From Thermoleophilia bacterium (GTDB lineage: Bacteria > Actinomycetota > Thermoleophilia > Gaiellales > SKUG01): 16,682 bases of DNA. The stretch is from the NCBI GenBank assembly GCA_025964465.1, contig JAOPYS010000224.1, forward strand, positions 1 through 16,682, given 5' to 3'. Of this stretch, positions 1 through 7,750 are shown one piece after another (the stretch's first letter is position 1; every line of letters starts with the position of its first letter). Position numbers and translations under genes: made by a program. The notes beneath the pieces were generated by a model, which searched no databases, was not told where the DNA came from, and saw nothing but the letters and a program-made list of their open reading frames with translations.

Positions 1-595
1 GGCTGCGGGCCAGCGCGCCGACCAGGAGCCCGGCAACCGCCCCGCCGATGTGCGAGCCGAGGCTGGTGACCTCCGCGTGCCCGGGGGACGCTGTGAGGAG
101 CGCGGCGGCGCCGGCCACGAGCCCCGCGACGAGGAGCACGGCCGCGACCACGCGCACGCCGCGGCCGGGGAGCGTGGCGCCGAGGCCCAGCAGGGCAAAC
201 ACGAGCCCCGAGGCGCCGATGGTGAGGCCGCCCGGCAGCTGCACGAGCGCGCCGACGGAGGCGCCGATGCAGCCGAGGGCGAGCGTCGCGGCGACCGCGG
301 GGGAGGAGGTTCGCCGCTCGAGGACCACGCCCACGGCAGCCACGGCTGCTGCGTCCTCCAGCACGTGCCGCCACGAGGCGTGCAGGAGCGAGGCGGCTGG
401 AAGCCGCCACGGCTCTCCCAGCCGCAGCGCGTCCCAGGACAGGCCGCCGAGCACGTGCAGCTCGGCGATGGTCGGTCGCGCACCGAACCGGGCGCGCTCG
501 TAGGCCCATGTGACGGCGATCGCCGCGACGAGCGACGCGGTGGCCGGCGCGCCGAAGCGGCGTCGCGGTCGGGCCATCTCGTCGGTTCGCTCCAT
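1..595 (-). CDS. Rhomboid-family intramembrane serine protease, C-terminus cut by window edge
   Basis: Rhomboids cleave transmembrane substrates within the membrane using a Ser-His dyad. 198 residues are visible from the ATG at 595 and no stop is reached before base 1. The landmarks are in the usual order. WRL is at about 63-65, followed by LLHASWRH at 71-77 (the HxxxxH loop 1/TM2 region). The nucleophile motif GASG is at 127-130 (Ser129), and GSHIGG at 180-185 carries the general-base His182. Hydrophobic segments lie around 20-31, 82-92, 100-118, 126-140 and 148-168. The Asn that follows the HxxxN histidine in GlpG is Asp81 here. A second in-frame ATG at 577 is possible, and neither start has a clear ribosome-binding site. 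The gene is divergent from the small gene at 684. The family call is firm, the substrate is unknown, and activity with Asp81 is not certain. Confidence 0.85.
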   Translation of the reverse strand, partial: MERTDEMARPRRRFGAPATASLVAAIAVTWAYERARFGARPTIAELHVLGGLSWDALRLGEPWRLPAASLLHASWRHVLEDAAAVAAVGVVLERRTSSPAVAATLALGCIGASVGALVQLPGGLTIGASGLVFALLGLGATLPGRGVRVVAAVLLVAGLVAGAAALLTASPGHAEVTSLGSHIGGAVAGLLVGALARS

Positions 596-683
596 CCTGC
601 TGAGGATACTGCGGGATCGGTCGCCTCACGCACCGCGTCGTGGGTACCTTCCCCGCACCTGACCCGAGGAGAGGAAGCTTCCG

Positions 684-1031
684 ATGCGCGTGTCCCGAGC
701 CCTGCCGATCAGCCTCGCCGCGGGAGCCGCCCTGTGGGCGTGGCGGCGCGCCACCCGAGGCGACGCGACACAGGTGCCGTTCGTGCGCACGTCCGCTTCC
801 AACTCGTCGATCGCGCGGGTGACCGAGTTCCCTACCGAGGCGATGGGCGCGTCCCTCTCGGAGGTCGTGCGCGACCCCGCCGTGCTCGTGGAGGCGGAGC
901 GGGAGCTGCTCACCGTCCCGGGCGAGGCGGGGGAGACGCACCGCCGTCGCGACCAGACGGCCGGCGTGGCTGCGCAGGAGCTGGCCGCCGCGCAGGTGCG
1001 CCAGCGGCGCAACGGCAATGACGCCTGGTAG
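684..1031 (+). CDS. Small membrane-anchored protein of unknown function
   Basis: I do not recognise this 115-residue protein. The ATG is preceded by a strong Shine-Dalgarno run (GAGGAGAGG, about 8 nt upstream), which is the main reason to prefer this frame. Residues 1-20 are MRVSRALP followed by an Ala/Leu-rich hydrophobic stretch and then WRRATRG. This looks like an uncleaved signal anchor or a very short membrane helix followed by positive charge. The remainder is polar. Residues 60-110 are rich in Glu, Ala, Arg and Gln and probably form a helix. The stop lies 10 bp from the convergent end of the Nudix gene. The N-terminal pattern resembles that of the 54-residue protein at 12323-12487. No function is assigned. 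Confidence 0.6.
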   Translation: MRVSRALPISLAAGAALWAWRRATRGDATQVPFVRTSASNSSIARVTEFPTEAMGASLSEVVRDPAVLVEAERELLTVPGEAGETHRRRDQTAGVAAQELAAAQVRQRRNGNDAW

Positions 1032-1041
1032 GCGGCGCGGC

Positions 1042-1668
1042 TCAGCCGGGCAGCCACACGGCGCGTGGGGCGATGGTCTCGCCGCGCTCGGCCGCACGCA
1101 GGATGGCGAGGATCGGCTCGGTGAGTGGGCGCGGCGGCAGCGCCGCGAACTCCTCGACGGAGAACCACAGCGCCTGACGGCCACCCGTGTCGGGCAGATC
1201 GTCATCGATCGTGCCGAGCATGATCGGGGAGTACTGCACCGTCGGCGTGCGACCCGCCTGCAGGCTCGAGGTCAGCAGGTGGAAGAGCACCAGCCCCGAG
1301 AAGCGCAGGTCGTGCGGGGCGGTGCCGGTCTCCTCGAGCACCTCGCGGCGCGCCGCGGTGGTCGGGTCCTCGCCGGCCTCGGCGCCACCGCCGGGGATGA
1401 TGAAGCGCTGCGTGCCGTCGTGGAAGTCGTAGCGGAACAGGAGGAAGCGCCCGTCGGATCGCTGCAGCACCGCGCGGGCTGCGATCCGTGTGCCGAGGCC
1501 TGCGTCTGCATCGAGCTCGGCGGCGCGCCGCCACGCCTCGGTCGCGAAGCTCGGGGCATCGAGCGCGGCGCTCTCGGCGGCCATCGCCATGGCGCAGCGC
1601 GTGCGCTCGTCGCCGGGCACGCCGTGCTGGCGGTCGACGGCGGAGATCGATTCGAGCGGTTCGGTCAT
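1042..1668 (-). CDS. Nudix hydrolase
   Basis: Nudix enzymes hydrolyse nucleoside diphosphates linked to another moiety, in the cytoplasm. The protein has 208 residues with a complete Nudix box at about 94-116. It starts GGAEAGE, then DPTTAARREV and LEETGT, matching Gx5Ex7REUxEExGU except that the last position is Thr instead of a large hydrophobic residue. A beta strand typical of the fold (AVLQRSDGRFLLFRYDF) precedes the box. About 55 residues come before the domain. They could be a real extension, or translation may start at an internal Met near residue 27. I chose the ATG at 1668 because it overlaps the stop of the upstream gene as ATGA, implying translational coupling. It is the third gene of the coaBC operon. 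I do not see the extra motif that marks CoA pyrophosphatases, so the substrate is unknown. Confidence 0.9.
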   Translation of the reverse strand: MTEPLESISAVDRQHGVPGDERTRCAMAMAAESAALDAPSFATEAWRRAAELDADAGLGTRIAARAVLQRSDGRFLLFRYDFHDGTQRFIIPGGGAEAGEDPTTAARREVLEETGTAPHDLRFSGLVLFHLLTSSLQAGRTPTVQYSPIMLGTIDDDLPDTGGRQALWFSVEEFAALPPRPLTEPILAILRAAERGETIAPRAVWLPG

Positions 1669-2420
1669 GTGGCTCCGGCGGGCGTGAGGTCCACCCGGGC
1701 CCAGGCGCCCGGGTCGAGGTCGGTGGTCGGGTTGACGTCGTAGCGCACCCGCCCGTCCGCGGCGAGCGCCACGAGCGAGGCGCCGACCGTGCCGAACCCG
1801 GGGTGATCGGCCAACGAGCGCACGGTCAGCGCGCCGAGTTCCTCAGCCTCGGTCGCCCGCCCGTCGAGCGCTGCGATCCACTCGCCCCACGCGCGGCTGC
1901 TGTCACCTTCGAGTGGCGGCGTGGTGAGGGCGGCGAACTGTGCGGCGAGCCGGGCACGGCGCTCCGTCTCCCCGGGGAGCATGGGGCCGCGCGAGGCGAT
2001 GACGGTGACCCCGGGCGCGAGGTCCTCGACGCTCGTCGCGGAGCCGTCCCAGTGCCACCAGCGACCGCCGTCGCGCCGCACGCGCACGGCGTGGAACGGA
2101 GCCATCTCGTCGACGGCGTCGACGTGGTCGGCGTCGAGCAGCTCGAGCGCGACCGTGCCGCGGGTGTGATGCCCGCGCTGCATCGGCGGCGTCAGTCCGG
2201 GCTCGAACCGGTTGGTCACGAAGGCCGCAGCAGGCGCGCGCGGATCGACCGCGAACCACGTCCCGCCCGCGCTGCGATCGCGCCCGCCCACCACGAGCGG
2301 GTGGTCGGGCCACCACGCACCCGGGGCGTCCGCCGCGCGCGCACGGTCCTCGTCGCGCACGAACGTGACGAGCACGGGCCATGCGTCGCCCGGCGCGTAC
2401 CTGACGACGGCGGTGCACAT
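1665..2420 (-). CDS. NRDE/TANGO2-family protein
   Basis: The frame stays open upstream to 2612, but the real start is the ATG at 2420. It gives the family's characteristic N-terminus MCTAVV, with Cys2 exposed after Met removal as in N-terminal-nucleophile folds. It also lies 4 nt downstream of the coaBC stop. The 251-residue product then shows VRDE at 21-24 (the NRDE signature with Asn replaced by Val), WWPD at 36-39, GGRD at 45-48, GGTWF at 52-56 and FVTNR at about 67-71. This is the order seen in bacterial NRDE proteins and eukaryotic TANGO2. The biochemical function of the family is not settled, although human TANGO2 has been linked to heme, lipid and coenzyme A metabolism. Its position between coaBC and a Nudix gene suggests a coenzyme A link, but this is inference. 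Confidence 0.88.
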   Translation of the reverse strand: MCTAVVRYAPGDAWPVLVTFVRDEDRARAADAPGAWWPDHPLVVGGRDRSAGGTWFAVDPRAPAAAFVTNRFEPGLTPPMQRGHHTRGTVALELLDADHVDAVDEMAPFHAVRVRRDGGRWWHWDGSATSVEDLAPGVTVIASRGPMLPGETERRARLAAQFAALTTPPLEGDSSRAWGEWIAALDGRATEAEELGALTVRSLADHPGFGTVGASLVALAADGRVRYDVNPTTDLDPGAWARVDLTPAGAT

Positions 2421-2424
2421 GGCG

Positions 2425-3693
2425 TCAGCGCACCTCGCGCAGGCGCGGTCGCTCGTCGCGTGCGGCGCGCTCCTCGAGCGCGGCGTCGAGCACGCGATCG
2501 GCGACGGCGCGCTTGTCGGCGACGTCCACCACGATCGGGGACGAGCTGCTCGAGCGGTAGATCGTGACGGCGTTCGTGTCGCACTCGAAGCCGGCATCGG
2601 GCCTCGAGACATCGTTGGCGACGACGAGGTCCGCGCCGCTGCCGGCGAGCTTCTCGCGCGCGTTGCTGGCCATGTCGTCGGTCTCGGCCGCGAAGCCGAC
2701 GATCGTCTGGCCGAGCGTGCGACCGGCGACGAGCGTCTCGAGGATGTTCGGCGTCGACTCCAGCTCGATCACGGGCAGGCCGTCGCGTCGCTTGAGCTTG
2801 TGGCCGGAGCAGTGCACCGGACGGAAGTCCGCCACCGCGGCACACATCACGACCAGGTCGCTCGCCCCGGCGCGCTCCTGCATCGCGGCGAGCATCTCCT
2901 CGGCGCTCGTCACGCGGGTCACGGCGATGCCGGCGGCGGCCAAGTCGGCGCCCACCTCCGCGGCGGTCACCAGCTGCACGCGGGCTCCGCGCGCGGCCGC
3001 GGCGAGCGCGACGGCGTGCCCCTGCTTGCCGGAGGAGCGATTGCCGATGTAGCGCACGGGGTCGAGCGCCTCGCGCGTGCCGCCCGCACTCACCAGCACC
3101 GTCGTACCCGTGAGGTCGCGCTCACGCGGCACGGCGGCCGGATCGACCGCTCCCAGCAGCGCCGCGCAGGCGTCCGCGATGTCGATCGGGTCGGCCAGGC
3201 GCCCGGCACCGACGTCGCCGCCCGCCAGCTCGCCCGCGTCGGGCATGACGAAGTGCACGCCGCGCGACTGCAGCACCGCGACGTTGTCGCGTGTCGCGGC
3301 GTGCTCCCACATCTCCGTGTGCATTGCCGGGCACAGCAGCACGGGCGCGCGCGTGGCGAGCAGCGTCGTGGTCAGCAGGTCCTCGCTGAGCCCGGCCCGC
3401 GCGGCGGCGAGCAGGTGCGCGGTGGCGGGGGCGACGACGACCAGGTCCGCGGCCTGGCCCAGGTCGGTGTGCGGGCTCGGCTCCGGCGAATCCCACAGCG
3501 AGGTGCGCACCGGCTCCGATGCGACGGCCGAGAGCGTGGGCGCACCGATGAAGCGTTCGGCGCCGGCGGTCATCACGGGGCTGACGAAGGCCCCGCGCCG
3601 CACCAGTTCGCGGCACAGCACCGCCGCCTTGTAGGCGGCGACGCCGCCCGTGATCCCCAGGACGATCCGTCGACCTTCGAGCTCGTGCATCAT
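2425..3693 (-). CDS. coaBC: Bifunctional phosphopantothenoylcysteine decarboxylase / phosphopantothenate-cysteine ligase
   Basis: This enzyme catalyses two consecutive steps of coenzyme A synthesis: ligation of cysteine to 4'-phosphopantothenate, then FMN-dependent decarboxylation to 4'-phosphopantetheine. The frame is open to 4110, but the ATG at 3693 has a good ribosome-binding site (AAGGGA, 5 nt away) and starts just before the flavoprotein domain. The product has 422 residues. CoaC (about 8-180) shows GITGGVAAYKA at 13-23, His75 in SPHTDLGQ, VVAPATAHLL at 86-95, PAMHTEMW at 122-129 and GGDVGAGRL at 158-166. CoaB (about 195-400) shows SAGGTREALDPVRYIGNRSS, AAVADFRP, KLKR and GFAAET. Two residues described as catalytic in E. 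coli CoaC, Asn125 and Cys158, are His125 and Gly158 here. As I recall, actinobacterial homologues share this. It is the first gene of a three-gene operon. Confidence 0.96.
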   Translation of the reverse strand: MMHELEGRRIVLGITGGVAAYKAAVLCRELVRRGAFVSPVMTAGAERFIGAPTLSAVASEPVRTSLWDSPEPSPHTDLGQAADLVVVAPATAHLLAAARAGLSEDLLTTTLLATRAPVLLCPAMHTEMWEHAATRDNVAVLQSRGVHFVMPDAGELAGGDVGAGRLADPIDIADACAALLGAVDPAAVPRERDLTGTTVLVSAGGTREALDPVRYIGNRSSGKQGHAVALAAAARGARVQLVTAAEVGADLAAAGIAVTRVTSAEEMLAAMQERAGASDLVVMCAAVADFRPVHCSGHKLKRRDGLPVIELESTPNILETLVAGRTLGQTIVGFAAETDDMASNAREKLAGSGADLVVANDVSRPDAGFECDTNAVTIYRSSSSSPIVVDVADKRAVADRVLDAALEERAARDERPRLREVR

Positions 3694-3832
3694 CTGGGTC
3701 CCTTCGCGGGTGGAGGAGGCGCGCGCTGCGCCGTCGTGGGTGAGTCTGCCACGTGGCGCCGGCCCCACACCCCACACGCAGGTCCGGCGTTCGGGCAGGG
3801 ATCCGACCGCCGGGCCAGAATCGAGCGCGGTC

Positions 3833-4306
3833 ATGGACCCCACCGCCCCCGAGGACGCGGCGCTCGCCGCGATGTTCGATCGCCTCTGGGGTGATGCGCG
3901 CCGTCGCGCGGACCGGTCCGACTTCACCGAGTGCGAGTCCTGCGCCCGTGCGGTGCGCTGGGTCGCCAACCTCGGCAGCCGTCGCGGCAGCAGCCTCCAG
4001 GTCGTCGCGCGCCCCGTCACGACGGCCGCCTTCTTCGACCCCGTCGCCCACGCCGGCCTCGTCGCCGTCTTCCGCGACGGCACGGGCTTCACCGTCGGTC
4101 GGTTCACCACGCGCGACGACGTGGAGGACGCCTTCCTCTACCGCTGCCACTGGGACGTGTGCGACCACGCCGCCTCGGTGCGCGACCGCCTCCACCGCGA
4201 GCGATACGGCTCGGCCGGCGCCGACGCGCAGCCCGGCACGACCCACGGCGACGCGCTCCACCGGTACACCCAATGGCGCCGCGACCGCGACGGTAGAACC
4301 GACTAG
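3833..4306 (+). CDS. Conserved-looking protein of unknown function
   Basis: I do not recognise this 157-residue protein. The open frame extends upstream to 3650 but would overlap the start of coaBC, so the ATG at 3833 (MDPTAPED) is preferred. It has only a weak purine-rich stretch (GAGCGCGG) upstream. The protein is soluble, with no signal peptide or membrane segment. Residues about 35-38 are CESC, and two further Cys occur at the CHWDVCDH stretch near residue 105. A central beta-rich part (SSLQVVARPVTT, LVAVFRDGTGFTVGRFTT) is followed by a charged helical tail ending RRDRDGRTD. The four Cys and nearby His could bind a metal, but the spacing is not a family I can name. It is divergent from coaBC, and its TAG stop interlocks with that of the convergent DUF4173-like gene. 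Confidence 0.6.
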   Translation: MDPTAPEDAALAAMFDRLWGDARRRADRSDFTECESCARAVRWVANLGSRRGSSLQVVARPVTTAAFFDPVAHAGLVAVFRDGTGFTVGRFTTRDDVEDAFLYRCHWDVCDHAASVRDRLHRERYGSAGADAQPGTTHGDALHRYTQWRRDRDGRTD

Positions 4307-5856
4307 TCGAGCTCGGACGAGGCCTGCTCGGCCTTGTGGTGCGCGAGGTTGGAGCTGCGCCAGCCGCCCGAGCGCGCGTCCACGCGGTGGCGGATGCTGC
4401 GAGCCAGGTCGTCGCGCTGGTGGGGCGAAAGCCGGTCGAGGCGGTCGACGATGGTCGGCGTGGCGTCTTCCGAGAGCGTCGAGAGGTACTGCGAGTCGAT
4501 GACGATGACCCCGCCGTCGCCAGATCGCTCGAGGTTCGTTCTCGCCGCGAGCGCGTCGGGGTTCGCGATGTCGAGCGCGAGCACCACGGCGATCGCCGCC
4601 GAGGCTGCGAACACCCCGAGCTGGAGCTCCCGGGAGCTGGCGATGCGAAGCGCCATCCACAGGAGGACCGAAGCGATCCAGACGAGCACTGCCGCCGCGT
4701 AGATGCGCTGCTCCGTCAGGCCGAACCGGTCCTGGTAGATCCAGAGCCGCACGAGGGCCGAGCCCAGGAGGACGACCGTCAGGGCCGCGAGCGCGGGAGC
4801 CATGATCCGGAAGGCGCGGATCGATCCCTCTCGCTGCTCGAAGCCATGCCGGAGCGCCAGCAGAATCGCGACGACGATCCCGGACACCGTGAGCAGCTCG
4901 TAGAAGCCGTGGACCGCGTACTCCGCGGCCGAAAGGCCGGTCTTGCGGTCGAGGTACTCCGGCCCCCCGAACAGGTAGGCCCCCTGTAGCGCGAGGAAGG
5001 CGATGAAGAGGACCGCAGTCGAGCCGAGGACGATCCACACGACGGCCGGTCCCGCCCAGGTCCGGCGCTGCTCCTCGAGCCGGGATGTGGGGTCACTCGC
5101 CAGCACGGCTATCAGGACGATGACGATGAGCGCCGCCGCGAAGACGGTGCCGACCACGTGCTGCACGAGGCTCGACAGGTCGAGGTCGAACAGGTCACCG
5201 AGTATGCGCGCGAAGCCGGCGTCGGAGGACGCGAGGAGTGCGACGAGGACCGCGAGGACGGGGATTGCGATCGCGACGCCGACGGCGATGTCCCGACCGT
5301 GCTCGGACAGGAATCCTCGCGCCTTGGTCGGCTCGTCGCCTGAGCTCGCGTCCGCAGGCGAGGCCGCCTCGGTGTGGATGAGTCGGCCCGACGCCTGCGA
5401 GGCCCGCACGATGCACGTCGCCGGGAGCTCGACGAGCGCGACGGTCAGCTCGACGATGCGCATCTCACGCAGCCGCCGTCCGGCCACGCGCACCGCCATC
5501 AACACCAGCGCCAGCGCTAGTGCGCCGGCATTGACCCAGAGCAGGTCGGAGGAGGTCCGGAGCGCGAAGCTTGCGGCGAGGAGGACGGCGGCTCCCCCAA
5601 ACGCCATTCGCGAACGTGATGCGAGCCGGAGCGCGTGCCGGCCATCGAGCAACGCCAGCGCGACGATCACTGCGACGATGCTCGCGGTGAGGCCGACGCC
5701 GGCCGGGCGCCGGAGCGAGAGCAGGTCAGCGGCGAGACCGAGCACGAGTGCGCTGGAAAGGATCCATCGCTCGCTCCTTGGTGCGCCCGGGAGGGTGTCG
5801 GCACGCGCGGGTGCTGGAGACTGAGCTACGTCCCCGAAGGTCGTCGGCGCTTCCAT
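4303..5856 (-). CDS. DUF4173/DUF4153-like multi-pass membrane protein
   Basis: This is an integral membrane protein of 517 residues with about ten to twelve hydrophobic segments, a cytoplasmic or external loop near 155-185, and a soluble C-terminal tail from about 425. The signatures I associate with DUF4173/DUF4153 proteins are YLFGG at 294-298, AEYAVHGFYELL at 311-322, YQDRFGLTEQRIYA at 374-387 and NPDALAARTNLER at 432-444. The family has no established function. I chose the ATG at 5856 (MEAPTTFGD). A TTG start at 5943 is also open but would run into the divergent gene. No strong ribosome-binding site precedes either start. The C-terminal tail is charged and helical (PTIVDRLDRLSPHQRDDLARS). 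The stop codon shares CTAG with the convergent gene that ends at 4306. Confidence 0.85.
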   Translation of the reverse strand: MEAPTTFGDVAQSPAPARADTLPGAPRSERWILSSALVLGLAADLLSLRRPAGVGLTASIVAVIVALALLDGRHALRLASRSRMAFGGAAVLLAASFALRTSSDLLWVNAGALALALVLMAVRVAGRRLREMRIVELTVALVELPATCIVRASQASGRLIHTEAASPADASSGDEPTKARGFLSEHGRDIAVGVAIAIPVLAVLVALLASSDAGFARILGDLFDLDLSSLVQHVVGTVFAAALIVIVLIAVLASDPTSRLEEQRRTWAGPAVVWIVLGSTAVLFIAFLALQGAYLFGGPEYLDRKTGLSAAEYAVHGFYELLTVSGIVVAILLALRHGFEQREGSIRAFRIMAPALAALTVVLLGSALVRLWIYQDRFGLTEQRIYAAAVLVWIASVLLWMALRIASSRELQLGVFAASAAIAVVLALDIANPDALAARTNLERSGDGGVIVIDSQYLSTLSEDATPTIVDRLDRLSPHQRDDLARSIRHRVDARSGGWRSSNLAHHKAEQASSELD

Positions 5857-5977
5857 CGCTCGAGTATGTCGTGGCGATCGACGGGTCGCGTCAGCCCTCG
5901 TGCTCTGGTTCGCCAGTCGAACGGGAATCGGCTCGAGGATCAAGTTCGGGCGCGGGCGGGCCGATCCCCGCTGGGTG

Positions 5978-7750
5978 TTCCCACCGCATCAGCCCCGGTC
6001 ACGACGATGGACCTGCTTCGTCGTGTGCGCGGTTGCCGCAGCCGTGGCGTCCGCGATGGGCGGGAGCGCGGCGCACGGGGCGACGTCCGCGGTGGTCGTG
6101 AGCATGGACGTGCCGAGCGCCACCACGCTCGACACGAGCCTGTGCGCGACTGGGGTGCCGGGCAAGACGAGCTTCGGCGTGGTGCAGCCGGGCCAGTCCG
6201 TCGTCACGGGCACCGACTGCACCGTGCGGTTCGGATCCAGCAACGACACGTCCTCGCTCCGGCTGTCGCAGGGCGACGCGCAGGGCCGTGCGATGTGGAC
6301 GCCTCCGACCGGTGTGCTCGACACGACCTTCGCGACGAGCGGGGTGCTGACGGTCGACCTGCCCAACGGCATCGAGCACGTCTGGGGAGCGGCCGAGGCG
6401 TTCGACGGGAGCCTGTACTTCGGCGGATCGTCCAAGAACGTCGACGGTGGCGACCAGGTGACCGTCGGCAAGTTCACCGCCACCGGCAGCCCGGCCCCCG
6501 GCTTCGGCACCGGCGGGATCGTCACGTACAACCTCGACGCCGGAGCCAGCGCCAACGACTTCGCGTGGGACCTTGGCGTGCAGCCCGACGGCAAGCCCGT
6601 GCTGTCGGTCGCAGGCCCGGTGCCGCGCGCGATGCGCCTCGTCGCCGCGACCGGTGCGCCGGACCCGAGCTTCGGGGGGACGGGCTCCGTCGCCCTCCCG
6701 TCCGGGCTCGTCGGCAAGAAGCTCGAGGTGGGGGCCGACGGCAGCATCGTGATCTCCGGGACCAGCTACGCCGGACCCAACCAGCGCTGCGCGATCGCCA
6801 AGGTCACGAGTTCCGGAATCATGGACTCGACCTTCGGGGCGGCAGGCATGGCGTACCTCGCCTTCGCCGGCAAGAACGTCTCGTGCGACGGCCTGCTGGT
6901 GCAGCCCGACGGGATGATCGTGCTCGCGGGCCGGACCAACCTGCTCGCCGCCGACGATGGCTCGATCCTCGCCCGGTTCCGATTGGACGGATCGCTGGAC
7001 CCGGCGTTCGGCACCGGCGGCTATCGCACCGCCGACCGCCCGGGAACCGGGGACGAGTACCAGGACCTCGCCATCGACGTCGACGGCTCGCTGCTCGTGG
7101 TCGGGCTGCCCGGTGCCCCCGGAACGCGGCTCTCGCGGTTCGACGCAACGGGCACTCTGCTGTGGGACCGCGTGGACGGGACGGCGCCGCAGACGGGGCG
7201 CGACGTCGTCATCCTCCCCGACGGTCGCTTCATGACCGCCGGCAACTACACGACATCGGCCGTCGCGCGGTACTCGTCGTCCGGCGTGCTGGATCCCACC
7301 TTCAACACGACGGGATGGCGTTCGCTCACCGCCCCGTCCGAGATGCACGAGAACGGCGCGATCCTGCTCCACGATGGTCGCTACCTCGCGGCGGGAAGCA
7401 GCGCGACCGGGGCATGGCAGGCCGCCATGTTCAGCGCCGTCACGATCCCGGACTTCACGGGCGGTTCCTCGGACTGGTCGGTGGGCGCGAACGGCATGTT
7501 CGGCGCGTGCCTCGCAACCGTCGGCGGGTCGGCCAGCGCCAGCTGGACGTCCGGCACCGGCTGCCCCGCGGCGAACGGCGCCGGGTGGCACGACGTTGAG
7601 GCCGCACCCGAGACCGTGGCCACGGCCCCGACCAACATCACGACGGCGACGGCGGGGCTGCGGTTCGGCCTGCGCGTCAGCACGACCCAGGCCGCCGGCA
7701 CCTACCTGGCGCCGGTGGCGCTCACGGTCGTGGCGCCGCTCGTTCCCTGA
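5978..7750 (+). CDS. Secreted Delta-60-repeat beta-propeller-like protein
   Basis: The product has 590 residues if translation starts at the GTG at 5978. A GTG at 5900 is also in frame, but 5978 gives a compact signal peptide: a basic n-region RSRR, a hydrophobic core about 13-30, and a likely cleavage after GSAAHGA near 35. Residues about 36-108 form an N-terminal region with three Cys and FGSSNDTSSLRLSQGD. Seven units of about 45-60 residues follow from 112 to about 487. Each starts with a G-x-x-D-x-x-F-G type motif (GVLDTTF, GAPDPSFG, GIMDSTFG, GSLDPAFG, GVLDPTF) and has a central pDG strand (VQPDG, LPDG), as in Delta-60 repeats. The sixth unit lacks the DxxFG motif. The C-terminal region (488-590) has two Cys, SDWSVGANGMFGACL and LRFGLRV. 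I infer a secreted, seven-bladed extracellular protein. The binding partner is unknown. Confidence 0.85.
   Translation, partial: FPPHQPRSRRWTCFVVCAVAAAVASAMGGSAAHGATSAVVVSMDVPSATTLDTSLCATGVPGKTSFGVVQPGQSVVTGTDCTVRFGSSNDTSSLRLSQGDAQGRAMWTPPTGVLDTTFATSGVLTVDLPNGIEHVWGAAEAFDGSLYFGGSSKNVDGGDQVTVGKFTATGSPAPGFGTGGIVTYNLDAGASANDFAWDLGVQPDGKPVLSVAGPVPRAMRLVAATGAPDPSFGGTGSVALPSGLVGKKLEVGADGSIVISGTSYAGPNQRCAIAKVTSSGIMDSTFGAAGMAYLAFAGKNVSCDGLLVQPDGMIVLAGRTNLLAADDGSILARFRLDGSLDPAFGTGGYRTADRPGTGDEYQDLAIDVDGSLLVVGLPGAPGTRLSRFDATGTLLWDRVDGTAPQTGRDVVILPDGRFMTAGNYTTSAVARYSSSGVLDPTFNTTGWRSLTAPSEMHENGAILLHDGRYLAAGSSATGAWQAAMFSAVTIPDFTGGSSDWSVGANGMFGACLATVGGSASASWTSGTGCPAANGAGWHDVEAAPETVATAPTNITTATAGLRFGLRVSTTQAAGTYLAPVALTVVAPLVP

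Noticed and set aside
2421..2612. Extension of the TANGO2-like protein by 64 residues.
   Set aside because: It overlaps the end of coaBC and would bury the Cys2 that defines the family N-terminus.
3694..4110. A 139-residue N-terminal extension of coaBC.
   Set aside because: It has no conserved features, overlaps the divergent gene at 3833, and the ATG at 3693 has a good ribosome-binding site right before the flavoprotein domain.
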